Shown here: piece after piece, positions 1 to 12,100 of the stretch
Numbering within the stretch: the first letter of the stretch is position 1
Layout of the letters: each line of letters begins with the position of its first letter
IMG/VR virus record: IMGVR_UViG_3300010389_000039
Coordinates: 1-42,307 of that record
Reading direction: 5' to 3' (one strand)
Length of the DNA: 42,307 nt
Source of the DNA: a virus
Notes under the pieces: generated by a model
The model's input: the letters and a program-made list of their open reading frames with translations, nothing else
The model's database searches: none
What the model was told of the DNA's origin: nothing
Program-made: the position numbers and the translations under genes

Positions 1-578
1 AGGGCGTTTGGGTTTCGGCAAAGTCGATTCCTGGACGCGCTTTTTATTTTGAGACATATTTGCCAAAGTATGGTGCAATGTTTGATAAATTACCGATCAG
101 TGCATTTTTAAGTCGTCCTGAGACACCAACACCAGATTTAGATTTACCAAACTTACAGTTTTGGAACTGTATGGACTATGGAGTACGTTGTATTGAGAAG
201 CAATTCATAGGAAGTATGGATTTTGAGTTACGAACACGTAATTTTGGTAATATGAAAGGGGAATATTTGTTTACTTTAGACAATTTTCATCCTGATATTG
301 ACACTACTAACTGTAATGTAAGTGAAATTCCTGATGAACATAAGTCACATAACTGCATTGAACTTGAAAATGGACAATTTGCACTGTATCCAAACAATAG
401 AATGAGAATTTATGACCTATCCATCACTCCAGAAACGCCTCTTACGCCCGATTTCAAGGTCTCTACACGGTATTATCAAGTTGAAAATGGAGTTAGATGG
501 GGAAGATTGGGGGATTGTGACGAATATTACTGGAAAACTGACGAAGAAAGAGAAAAAGACGAAAATACAGGCACTTGA
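1..578 (+). CDS. Conserved T4-like phage protein of unknown function, 5' end cut off
   Basis: The reading frame is open from the first complete codon (base 3), so the gene begins before the window. The TTG at 60 is an internal codon, not a convincing start. The visible part is about 192 residues with no membrane segment, and has motifs such as FETYLPKYGAMFDKLP and LQFWNCMDYGV near its start. From memory, similar proteins of unassigned function lie just upstream of gp25 in marine T4-like phages; I cannot name a role, though the position suggests a baseplate or tail-assembly part. The frame stops at TGA 576-578 after an acidic, Lys-rich stretch. Codon composition suggests the true C-terminus continues in the next frame to about 687 (see the separate entry), so the stop may come from a frameshift or a sequence error. 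Confidence is high that it is coding and low on function. Confidence 0.75.
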   Translation, partial: GVWVSAKSIPGRAFYFETYLPKYGAMFDKLPISAFLSRPETPTPDLDLPNLQFWNCMDYGVRCIEKQFIGSMDFELRTRNFGNMKGEYLFTLDNFHPDIDTTNCNVSEIPDEHKSHNCIELENGQFALYPNNRMRIYDLSITPETPLTPDFKVSTRYYQVENGVRWGRLGDCDEYYWKTDEEREKDENTGT

Positions 579-687
579 AGCACCAATTTTTGAGTGTGGA
601 CCGAGTCATTTTACTCAAGGATACGGTTTTTTTGGATTTCCTCAAGAAAGTAGTCTAAATAAAGCAGATAAAATGACTCAAAAGTAG
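554..687 (+). other. Probable frameshifted C-terminal continuation of the first gene
   Basis: In the +1 frame relative to the preceding gene, codons from about 560 to TAG 685-687 are open. Among the 35 codons from 571 to 675 only 4 end in G or C, while 19 begin with G or C; this is the codon bias of real genes here. The peptide includes EAPIFECGPSHFTQGYGFFG. Removing one A from the AAAAA run at 552-556 would join the two frames. A sequence error, a strain-specific frameshift or a programmed frameshift are all possible. Confidence 0.5.
655..662 (+). promoter_or_regulatory. Candidate late promoter (CTAAATAA) before gp25
   Basis: The octamer CTAAATAA resembles the T4 late promoter core TATAAATA, which is read by the gp55 sigma factor. 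It ends 24 bases before the gp25 GTG. Related octamers precede several other operon heads in this window. This copy lies inside the suspected frameshifted continuation of the first gene. Confidence 0.4.
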
Positions 688-1085
688 TGCCTCAAGCAAT
701 CTCTAAAGGGTTTAAAGACATTTCTCTCTCATTTTTGAAGCATCCGATCACGAATGATCTATCTGTTGTATCAAATGCCTCAGCAATTGCAAGATCTGTT
801 CGTAATTTGATCTTAACTTCATTTGGAGAGAGATTTTTTGCACCTAATTTAGGTTCTAGAATTAATAAAAGCCTTTTTGAGTTATTAGATTATGGTTCAG
901 CAAGTATTATTCAAACTGAAATCGAAACTACGATTAAAAATTTTGAACCTAGAGTGATTTTGTATAGTGTTGTTGTAACTCCACAGTATGATGACAATGG
1001 ATATAACGTTGTAATTGCTTATTATATTGTAGGGCAACCAAATTCACTACAAAACGTAGAGTTTATCCTCCAGGGCACAAGATAA
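687..1085 (+). CDS. 25: gp25 baseplate wedge protein (lysozyme-like fold family)
   Basis: The product has 132 residues, the same length as T4 gp25, a wedge component at the baseplate inner ring beside gp6 and gp53 that helps nucleate the sheath. Family features visible: an ARSVRNLILT-F-GERFF-P-LGSRI region (about residues 34-59), LFELLDYGSA, and IKNFEPRV (about 83-90) followed by V-V-P-YDD, matching the T4 NYEPRI and PVYDD segments. The annotated start is GTG at 687, sharing its G with the TAG of the upstream frame; no good ribosome binding site is seen. An ATG at 673 would give an N-terminus MTQK in another frame, and one extra A in the CAAAAG at 679-684 would fuse it in frame as MTQKVVPQA. 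The gp25 start is therefore uncertain. The stop overlaps the gp6 start (TAATG). Confidence 0.93.
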   Translation: MPQAISKGFKDISLSFLKHPITNDLSVVSNASAIARSVRNLILTSFGERFFAPNLGSRINKSLFELLDYGSASIIQTEIETTIKNFEPRVILYSVVVTPQYDDNGYNVVIAYYIVGQPNSLQNVEFILQGTR

Positions 1086-3106
1086 TGCCATTAACTCAAT
1101 TTTCCAATCTTGATTTTGATCAAGTAAAAGAGCAGATTAAAGATTATCTGCGTGCAAATTCCAATTTTACTGATTTTGACTTTGAAGGGTCAAACTTTTC
1201 GGTATTAATTGACATTTTAGCGTATAATACTTACATCTCATCATATAATGCCAATATGTTGGCAAATGAGGTGTTCATTGATAGTGCAACATTAAGAGAA
1301 AATATTGTAGCACTGGCAAGAAATATTGGATATCTTCCAGATTCAAAAAAAGCAGCAAAGGCAACGGTCAGTTTCTTTGTTGATACGAATTCTTTATCAA
1401 CAAACCCATCTACGTTAACCTTAAGAGAGGGATTAGTTGCAGTATCGGATCAATTTGGTGGATCTAACTTCACATTCTGCATTCCTAAGAGTATTACGTC
1501 AAATGTAGTTGATGGAATTGCATTTTTCACCGACGTTGAGATTTATGAAGGAACATTTTTAAGAAATACATTCACTTATAACAGTTCACTCACAAATCAA
1601 CAGTTTATTATTCCAAATACTGATGTTGATACATCTACACTAAACATTGACGTTAAAACTTCAGAATTTTCAAATGATAGGGAGTATGCAAAGTATACTC
1701 TTATCGATAATATTGCTGATGTCGATAATAATTCTTTAATATACTTCTTAAATGAAGTTGCAGATGAAAGATATGAGATTTTATTTGGTGATGGTATTTT
1801 TGGCAAGAAACTTGAAGATGGAAATGTGATTCGTGCTTCTTATATCATTACAAGTGGCGAAGATGCAAATGGAATTAGGAATTTTACGTTTGCTGGAAGA
1901 TTATTTGATAATTTAAATCGAGTTGTCACTACTGGTGTCTCTGCAATCTCTCTTACCAATGAATCTACCGGTGGTGGGCAGATTGAAAGCGTCGAATCAG
2001 TTCGTAGTTATGCTCCAAAGAATTATGCCGCACAAAATCGTGCCGTAACTACTACAGATTATCAAACAATCGTAAAAAGAATATTTCCAGAGACAGAATC
2101 ATCAATTGTATTTGGTGGAGAGGAGTTAACACCTCCTCAATATGGAAGAGTTATGATTGGCATTAAACCAATCAATGCAAATTACATTTCTAACTTCATT
2201 AAGAATAATATTGAGTCTAGATTAAAGCAATATTCTGTTGCTGGCATTGTTCCAAAGATTATTGACTTGTCTTATCTCTTTATTGAGATCGACTCAGAGG
2301 TTTATTACAACACAAACAAGTTTAGTTCTCCTGACTCTTTGAAAACTCTCGTAACTAATACTGTAGATCAATATGCAAAAGAAAATATCAATTCTTTCGG
2401 TTCTAAATTAAAATACAGTAAGTTATTATGTGCCATTGACAATACAAATTCTGCGATCACATCTAATATTACAAATATTACGATGAGACGCGATTTAAGA
2501 CCTGTTTTGAATTCTTTTGCAGGTTACGAAATTTGTTATGGCAATAAAATGCATATTCAAAGAAGTGAATTATTTAAAACTGAAAGATTTGAAACAGCAA
2601 CTCAAATTCTGCCAGGAAATGATGGTACACTCACTGATGACAATAATTCATCCATTAATTTTACAAAATCAAGTCTTGTAAAGCATACAAATATTAAATC
2701 ATCCGGTTTTTATATCGATGGTTATGCTGGTGAATTGTATTTGGCAGATAATCCAAATGCTGATGGAAAAACTGGTGTTATTAACTTCATTAGAAAAATC
2801 TCAGAGACTGAAGGTTCCGTTGTTAGGAGTAATGCTGGAACAATTGACTATGAGCGTGGAGAAATTAAATTAGGTACTGTAAATATCGTAAGAACTGAAA
2901 AAATTGATGGTGAAACTCCTATTATTGAAATTTCTGCGACTCCAGAATCAAATGATGTTATTGGATTACAGGATATATTTTTACAACTAGATATAAGTAA
3001 GAGTTCTATTAATATGATACCAGACACTATCTCTTCTGGAGCAAATGAGTCTGGTTCAAATTATTTGGTATCCTCAAGTTATACTTACAGATCTATAACG
3101 AGATAA
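1085..3106 (+). CDS. 6: gp6 baseplate wedge subunit (baseplate J-like)
   Basis: The product has 673 residues, close to T4 gp6 (660). gp6 forms the dimeric inner ring of the baseplate and binds gp25, gp53 and gp7. The N-terminus (FSNLDFDQVKEQIKDYLRAN, about residues 6-25) and the following ILAYNTYISSYNANMLANEVF segment with SATLRENIVALARNIGYLP (about 50-88) are the gp6 signature. The middle has the J-like stretch ESVRSYAPKNYAAQNRAVTTTDYQ (about 305-328), which is common to gp6 and phage P2 gpJ proteins. It starts at ATG 1085 in a TAATG overlap with gp25 and ends one base before gp7. No internal anomaly is seen. Confidence 0.95.
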   Translation: MPLTQFSNLDFDQVKEQIKDYLRANSNFTDFDFEGSNFSVLIDILAYNTYISSYNANMLANEVFIDSATLRENIVALARNIGYLPDSKKAAKATVSFFVDTNSLSTNPSTLTLREGLVAVSDQFGGSNFTFCIPKSITSNVVDGIAFFTDVEIYEGTFLRNTFTYNSSLTNQQFIIPNTDVDTSTLNIDVKTSEFSNDREYAKYTLIDNIADVDNNSLIYFLNEVADERYEILFGDGIFGKKLEDGNVIRASYIITSGEDANGIRNFTFAGRLFDNLNRVVTTGVSAISLTNESTGGGQIESVESVRSYAPKNYAAQNRAVTTTDYQTIVKRIFPETESSIVFGGEELTPPQYGRVMIGIKPINANYISNFIKNNIESRLKQYSVAGIVPKIIDLSYLFIEIDSEVYYNTNKFSSPDSLKTLVTNTVDQYAKENINSFGSKLKYSKLLCAIDNTNSAITSNITNITMRRDLRPVLNSFAGYEICYGNKMHIQRSELFKTERFETATQILPGNDGTLTDDNNSSINFTKSSLVKHTNIKSSGFYIDGYAGELYLADNPNADGKTGVINFIRKISETEGSVVRSNAGTIDYERGEIKLGTVNIVRTEKIDGETPIIEISATPESNDVIGLQDIFLQLDISKSSINMIPDTISSGANESGSNYLVSSSYTYRSITR

Positions 3107-3107
3107 A

Positions 3108-6100
3108 ATGTTGCAAAAGAGAGTAAAAATCCAATCCGTAGTTGAAAATCAACTGCCAGAGTTTGTTTTATCTGAATCTCAAAGATCTGTAGATTTTTTA
3201 GAGACATATTATCGCTCAGTTGAGTTTCAGGGTGCTCCTGTCAATATTTTAGAAAATATTGATCAATATGTAAAGGTTGGAACTTATTCCTCTATTGTTG
3301 GATTTACTTCTATCACTGAGGACGTTCAAGAATTTGATGCTACCATTCCAGTTGGTAGTACAAGTGGTTGGCCTGATAGATATGGTCTGTTGCAAATTGA
3401 AGACGAAATTATTACATACACTAGCAAGACAGATACAGCATTTACAGGATGTATTCGTGGATTTAGTGGGATCACTACTTATAGGAGTGTAAGCAATCCC
3501 AGTGAACTTGTTTTTGAACAAAGTGAGGCAGAATCTCACGTTAATGGTAGTACTGTTAAAAACTTATCTGCAATTTTGTTGAATGAGTTTTTAAGAAAAC
3601 TCAAAGTTCAATTTTTGCCTGGATTTGAAGATAGAGAGTTAGCAACAGATTTAAACGTTGTAAACTTTATTCGTCAAGCAAAAGATTTTTATACTTCAAA
3701 GGGAACGAAGGGATCTTTTGAGATTTTATTCAGATCAATCTTTGGAGAAGATGTTGAGGTCATAAAACCTCAAGATGATCTCTTTATCCCATCAGATGCT
3801 GGATATAGAAGAACAAAGCAACTAACTGTAGTTCCAGTTACTGGAGATTTAAGAGATCTTAAGACAAAAACGATTTATCAGGATAATGATAAGGGTGAAA
3901 ATATTTCATTTGGATCAGTTGTTGATGTTCAAGAAGTAGGCAACAAAAACTTTTACAGGATTAATGTTGATTATCTCTTTGATGCAGATACCAATGTATT
4001 TGGAACAATCTTTGGTGAATTTAGTATGGATTCAAATACCAGAGTGATAGGAAACGTATCTTCTGGTTCTACGGTCATTAATGTAGACTCTACTGTTGGT
4101 TTTGGAACAACAGGAACATTGAGTGTTGATTTCTCTAATGGTGTTAATGGATTAGTTGAATATACTTCAAAATCAAATACACAATTTTTTGGATGCTCTG
4201 GAATTTCATCGATAATTTTAGATAAAACTGAGTTATTCAATAACACTTCAAGTTATGGTTATGACGATGATGGAAATAAAATTGAATTCAAAGTAAAGGG
4301 ATCTCTTAACGAATTCACTCAAGTATCTAATGATGTTCCTTTCTATGAGAAAGAAGATATTATTACTTTGAAATCTCTTGGTTCTATTAGAGATAATTTG
4401 GTAGAAGATTCTTTAATTTATAACAATTCTTTTACTTTAGATGTAGAAAAAATTGAAGCGATCTTCAATGGTTATTCAATTCAAACATATGACGCCCATA
4501 TGTTTAGATCTGGTGATTCTATCACAGTTACAGATGGAAGTGGAAATACATTTACCGGAACCATTCAAAAAGTCAAAAGCAATAATATTGTCGAATCAAA
4601 TAAACTGACTGGAATTAATTTAGCAAAAGGACCATTTATTGTAAGAAGAGACATTTCCTTTGTCGATTCAAAGCAATCAAATTTAAATGTATTCCAACCA
4701 GATGTTTTGGCAGCGTATCGTGATTTGGATGACAATGTTTACATTGCATCAAACTCTTTGCCAAAATACAGAGATCCAATTGAAACAGAATCTGGTAAAA
4801 TTGAATTAAAGAATACTGCATTCAGTGGAGATACTTTTAATATTAATAATCATGGTTTATATACTGGTGAGAGAGTACATTACACTCCAGATATCACTCT
4901 TGACATTACCAGAGAGAATGGAGTGATTGTAGACATTGCTCGTTTTACAACTCCTTTAGGAACGCTTGATGAAGGTGAATATTTTGTAAAGAAAGTCAAT
5001 GATAATCAATTCAAATTAGCTGCTTCAAGAGCAGACATTTATTTTGAAAAATATCAAACTATTACTGGTTTTGCAACCGATCAATCTATTGATCCATCTT
5101 TAAGTTTTAAAAATAGACTTGATGCTACAAAACAATTAACGTTTATTCCAGGAAGTCCTGAGACTATCTCAACTAAAGTATCTACAAAACAAGGACTAAC
5201 TGGTATTCTTGTAAATGGCGTCAATATTATCAATTACAAATCAAATGATTTCATCTATTATGATAATATTGAGTCATTTAATCAATTGAGCGGTGGAGAA
5301 GATTATGATGTAATAAATCCACCGAAAGTTATTATTGGCGATCCTGTTGGATCTGGTGCTACTGCAACAGCAGATGTCATCGGATCTCTCCAATCAATTG
5401 ATGTTTTAAATCCTGGTAGTGATTTCATAGAGAATCCAGTTGTTGAGGTTCGTGGTGGTGGCGGACAAGGGGCAGTAATTAGAGCAAACTTAAAATCAGA
5501 AATTATTGTCAACTTTACAGATACAAGTGAAAGTGCAGGATATATTAGCACTTCTTCAAATACTATTGGGTTCTCAACTTATCATAGACTTAGAACCGGC
5601 GATCTCATTGTTTATAATAGCAATGATCAAACACCAATTGGAATTGGTTCAACAGCATTATCCGAAGTTCGTGATGACATCCTTAGAGATAACGCTTCTT
5701 ACTTTGCAAGAGTAATTGATTTACATAATATCAGTTTACACACAAACTCAGATGATTCCTTTGTTGGTATTGGAACTATCAATATCACTTCTTTTGGTGT
5801 AGGTAATCATATATTCAAAACAGTAGAGACAAAGAGGGTATTAGCATCTTTGTCTGTAGAAAATGCTGGTTCTGGATATAGAAACAATAGAATAGAAGTC
5901 CCTTCATCTGGAATTAATACTGCTTTAAACACTATTTCTTTCAACAATCACGGATTTGTAGATGGTGATATTGTAAAATATTCATTTGAAGGGACTTCGG
6001 TTTCTGGTTTATCAACCACTCAAAAATATTATATTTTAGATAGCGATAAAGATAGTTTTAAATTAGCAGTTGCTGGAGTAGGGACAACTGCTACAACAGT

Positions 6101-9100
6101 TAACTTTGATAGAAAGATTGTCAACGAACTATACTCAGTTGGTGTTGGAACACATATCTTCAACTTCCCAGAAATCGAAGTTATCATTAAAGGAATTTCG
6201 GGCATTGAAACGTCTAATGTCGAAACTTTTGCGGCGAATATTAAACCAAGGTTCAGGGGATATATTAATAAACTTAATCTAATTTCAGGTGGACAGGACT
6301 ATGGTAACGAAGAAATTATTAATTTCAATCGTGAACCAAACATTACCTTTGAGTCTGGTTCTGGAGCACAACTAAAACCAATCATCTCTAAAGGTCAAAT
6401 TAGTGAGGTTTTAATTTTAAATCCAGGATATGATTACAATTCTACACCCAGTTTAACACTTTCTGGACTTGGCACAGGAGCAGTTTTAACACCTATTATT
6501 GAAAATGGTCGTTTTGTTTCCGTAACAGTAAATCAAGGTGGAGCTGGATTCACTACGGATACATCGTTTGTGCATGTTACACCCGCTGGTAAGGGTGCCT
6601 CAGCGAGTGCTAATATTAAGACGTGGAATATTAATGATACACAAAGAAATACAGAGAGAGTAACGAATTCAGATACCTTTATTCATGAAAAATTAAATGA
6701 TTTTTCTAGTGGATCTCTGGGATCTTATTATGTTCCCAGAGATCTTAGAAAGAGTATTAATTCAATCTCACCTAATGGTAATCCTATAATTGGTACTTTT
6801 GATCTTACCTTTGACGGTTTTGAGAGAAATAGTTCAAATCACTCTCCAATTATCGGATGGGCATATGATGGTTGTCCAATTTACGGACCATATGGATATG
6901 ACACACCAGAGGGTGGAACAGTTAGATCCATGGTTTCTGGTTATGAAGAATCCACTAGTTCCAGAAGACCCTCTAGTTATCCAGTAGGTTTCTTTGTCGA
7001 AGATTTTGCATTTACAAAATCAGGAGACCTTGATGAGCATAATGGTAGATTCTGCAAAACACCAGATTATCCAGAAGGAAAATATTGTTATTTTGCAACA
7101 ATAGACTCTGGATCTCCATCTGTAGATGGTAAGTTTAAAAATTACAAACTTCCAACTTTCCCATATTTTATTGGAAACACATATAATGCAAAACCAACCT
7201 TTGAAAATGATGATAAAGATGCAAACCAAGTCTCATTTAAGAGATATGATGATTTGTACAGAAATACCAAAGCGACTGCGGTCAATAATAAGAATGGTAC
7301 AAATGATTACTTGGATTCTTCTATCGATGATCCAAAACAAATTTCAAAAATTAAAGTAATCAAAAAAGGGAAGGTAACTGGTGTCGATATTGTCTCCGCA
7401 GGTTCTAGTTTTAGAATTGGAGATTTTGTTGTATTTGATCAAGAAACTCCAACTTTAGGTAAAAAATCTATTGCAAAAGTTACTAAGATTGAAGGTAAAA
7501 AAGTAGTTTCTATTGCTTCCTCATCAAAAACTTTTGAAAATATTGAACTTTTCTCTGCAGATGGTGGACATATTGTTGGATATGGAACAACTGCACATAA
7601 TCTAGAGAATAGAAGATCGGTTTTTGTCAGTGATTTAAACTCCAATGGATATAGGAATCACCTCGGTATCACTATTAGAAGATTAAACACCAAATTCTGG
7701 TCTCTTAATCAAACAATTGGTGATGTTTCTGCAACTGGTTTAACTACATCCATAAGAATATCTGGTGATTTTAATAAACTTGTTCTCAGAGAAAATAGTA
7801 TCTTAGGTTTTGGAACTGCTGGAAACATAGGAGAACAGATTAAGGTATTAAACGTAGACCCCCTCAACAGCAGAGTAAAAATACAAAGAGAATATAATGG
7901 AACTGTTGGTGCTGCTTATTCAACTGGTCAATTAATAACAGAAGTTGAAACTAGATTCTATTTAGATAATGATAGCGGTGTTTCTACTTCCACAAATCCT
8001 CCAACTTTCCAGAGATATTTTAATCCATCCGAAGTTGTTGGTTTGGGAACAACAACTAGTAATGGTGTTGCTGGTATTGGAACAACAGTTACTTATGAAC
8101 AGTTTAATAATATTACTCCTCCACATCTCAATAATATAAACTATAGTCAAGGAATAGGAAGAACATCTAGAGTTATTCCATTCAGTTCAATACTTATTCC
8201 AAATCATTCCTTTGAAACAGGAGACAAGTTAGAGTATTCTGCAAATGGAGAGACACCCATTGAGGTATCTAATTTATCTTTCAGTTTTGATCTGCCAGTT
8301 GGAATTGCTACGACAATCTACGCTATTAAGATAAGTGATGATCTTTTAGGTATTTCAACAGAATCAGTTGGACTTGGATCAACAGGTCTTCAGGTAGGAA
8401 CTCGACTTTCATTTACTGGAGTTGGTGCAGGCACCACTCATTCATTCAAAGCATTAACAAATCCATTAACTGCTACTTTAAAAACTCATGAGGCAACATT
8501 TACAACATCTGAACCACATCTATTGAAATTTGATGACCTTATTGATATCGAAGTAGAACCAGCAACAATCAATGAGTCATTTGTTCAATATAATAATTAT
8601 CACAGAAGAATTGTTTTTGATAGAGCACTGATTACCGGTGTTACATCAACAACAGATAGTTTGACAATTCCAAATCACAAAATAGACAGAGACGGTCAAA
8701 AAGTTATATTCACAACAACTGGAACAGCTCCAGGTGGACTGGTAGATAATGGAATATACTATGCGATCATCATGGGCGATAATACTATAAAACTTGCCTC
8801 TACATTCCGCGATGCACGAAATAATGTTGGTATTTGTACTCCAATTAACATCACCTCCAGTGGAAGTGGTGAAAACTTTGTATCCAAGATAAATCCGGTT
8901 GTTTCTGCTTACAAAGGTTCTAAAGTTTCATTTGCACTTACAGACACATCTCTGAGTAATCTTGTCGGTGGAGTGAGAATAAGTGCTTTTGATATGAACA
9001 TCTATACAGATGAGTTATTTGAAAATAAATTTTTGACTACCAAAAATAATTCAACTTTCAATGTTCAGAAAGTAGGAACTGTTGGTGTCACAACTGATGC

Positions 9101-12100
9101 AGCACTGACAATAAGAATTGACTCTAATGTTCCTAAAACTCTGTATTATAAATTTGAAAATGCAAATATTGGTTTAATCTCAAAAGAGCAATCTGAGTTA
9201 ATTATTGATGAAGAGCAGAACAAATACAACCAGATTGTAGTTGGCGGTAGTCTTTTTAACTTCTCTGCTTATCCTTTAGGGATTGGAACAACAACCTTTA
9301 CTTATGATATCGCAAGAAAAACAGAAGCAACTGAATATACGACAGACAATTCCATACTCAAATATTCTAGTAGAAAAACTGACGCTATGGGTTCCATTGC
9401 AGGAATCGATATTGTTCAAAGAGGAAGTGGATATACATCTATTCCTGGCATAACATCAGTTATCACTGAGAAGGGGACGGGGGCAAATCTTACTCCCATT
9501 GGGGACATGGGTAAAATTCAAACAGTTCTCATTGAGGATAATGGATACAATTACCCTTCTGATCCAACTCTTAAGGTATTTGCAAATGCTCCTCAAGTAT
9601 TGATCTTAGATGAATGTTATTCAATTGGAGAAATTGGAATAACATCTGGTGGTAAAAATTATACCACACCACCAACATGGTTGGTCAAAGATTCAACGAC
9701 TAATTTAGTAAAAGATGGTGTAAAGATTTACTCCGAAGTCGAGAATGGAAGGATTACTAAGATTGAAGTTCTTGAGAACACAAATACTTTATCAAATAGT
9801 CAACCTATATTAATTCCAACACAGAATTCTAATGGCATTGGAATTCAAACCATTACTTATGATTCTTCGAGTAGAATAGTTTCTGTTGGTTTTGATACTG
9901 GTTTCTCAGATTCCTTCCCATTTGCTGTTGGAGATGAAGTCTATGTAGAAAACGTTGGTCTCGCCACTGCTGGATCTGGATATAATTCATCTGACTATGA
10001 TTATCAAAAGTTTAAACTTATTGAAATTAATGCCAATGTTGGCGGTATTGGAAGTGTTAAGTATCAACTTCCATCAACTGTAACAGATCCAGGAGGATAC
10101 TCTGTAGATAAGGGTTATGGCAAGATGATTCCAGCATCTTATCTGCCAACATTTGATATTAGTTTGTTCTCAGTTGATTTTTATGATGGAGAGGATGTTT
10201 CAAACGGCGAAACTAAAGGTGTAGTTTCTAAATGGAACAATAATTCCAAGACTCTTAAAGTTACTGGAGGCGACTTCCAAGAGGGAGACGTTGTTAATGG
10301 AGTATCTAGTGGAAAGTTTGGAATAGTCATCAAAAAGTATGATGATGAATCGTATTTTTATATTGCAGCAGATCCCATCAGGTCATCTGGATGGACCAAA
10401 GAAACAGGAAAGACAAGCATCAATACTCAAAGAATTCATGATAGTGACTACTATCAGTATTTCTCTTATGCTCTCAAATCAAAGATTCCATATTCTTCCT
10501 GGGATGAACCAGTTTCTTCTTTAAACCACACTTCAGGATTTAAGAAGTTTTCAAATATGGTTGTTGAGAGTGAAATTGAGGAAAATGTAAGAACTAAACC
10601 TAATGTAGATAGTGATGTTACTACAAATGTTGAACTTTCATCTGTAACACCATTATATTGCTACAATGATTTTGATTATGCTACTGAAAAGACCAAAACA
10701 GTTTCAGATAGCACTTTCTCTTATCAAGTGATATTTGAAAATAAAGAACTTATAGATCATACTAAGTCTATTGGAAACAGAGTTCTAAGCATCGATGATT
10801 TTAGTGGTGAATTTAATAGTCAACCAAGATCTGAGAGATTCTCTGTTGTTGATACCTTTAAACTAGATGAAGTAAGAGCTAGAAAGTATGTTTTAGAGGC
10901 ACATGATTCTCAATTTACTGCTGATGTTTCTATGGGAATTGTTGAATTGATTATCAATGATTCTGGTACGGCACATATTCAAGAATATGGAATTCTCAGT
11001 AATGGATTTGATTCTTATTATGATTTTTCAATTTCCGGCGATGAAGGACAACTTATATTCTATCCAGAAAAGTTTAGTTTCAATAATTATGATATTCAAG
11101 GACAAGTCTTTAGTTTCTCTAAAGATACTTTCTCTGCAGTTGGCATATCCACTTTAGTTGGTGCCGCTACTACTTTATCCGACATTGCACAAATTGAAAA
11201 TAGAGGTGGACAAATTTCTTCTGGTGTTGGTACTGCCGTTAACATCTTCAGTTTTGATACTGCAGAATATAATGCATTTAAACTATTAGTGGTAGCAGAT
11301 CAAGACGGAATTCAAGAGATGAGCAATGTCAATATTATTCAAGATGGTAGTGATGTTTATCTTCTTGATTATGCAAGAATAACAAATGATACTTCATCTA
11401 CAACATTATCCTACCCTGGCATTGGAACATTTGGAGCAGAACTAGATTCTTCAATTGTATATTTAAATTATACTCCAGCAACTGCTGTTGGTGCCGCAGT
11501 TACTTTCAATATACTCGCGACAGGACTCAAATCTGGAGTTAGTACTGTTGGAATTTCTACAACTCAGATAAAGAATGGTAGAATAATTGCAGGATTTACT
11601 TCAATTCCTGCATCTGGATCTCCTGGAATTACCACTATCATTCAATTTGTTGATCCAAATGATGGTGGATATTCATTTGTCGAAGTTACTGATGTAACAA
11701 ATGGATACAAATATGGTGTAGAAATTAATGGTATTGGCAACACGGCAACTCAAATTGCCGTAGACTATGCAATTATTGACACTACTCCATCACAATCGGG
11801 ATTGGGGACATTTGGTATTCAAACTGATTCTGATGGAGTTATATCGATTTCATTTGTGCCTAATCCAAGTATAATCACAAATGTTAGATCTATTACACAT
11901 ACAGCAGAATTTGAAAATATAACTCAACCATTTGAGATAGAGGTTGGTGAAGATGCAATTCAATCTGTAGATGGTTTTTATAGAGGAACAGAGGCTGATG
12001 TTAGAAGATCATTTGGTCTTTATCATGATGGTCTTCAAATCTTTACAAGAAATTTCAACGCTGAGGACACTAGCATTGTTTCACTTTCAAGTAACTTTGT

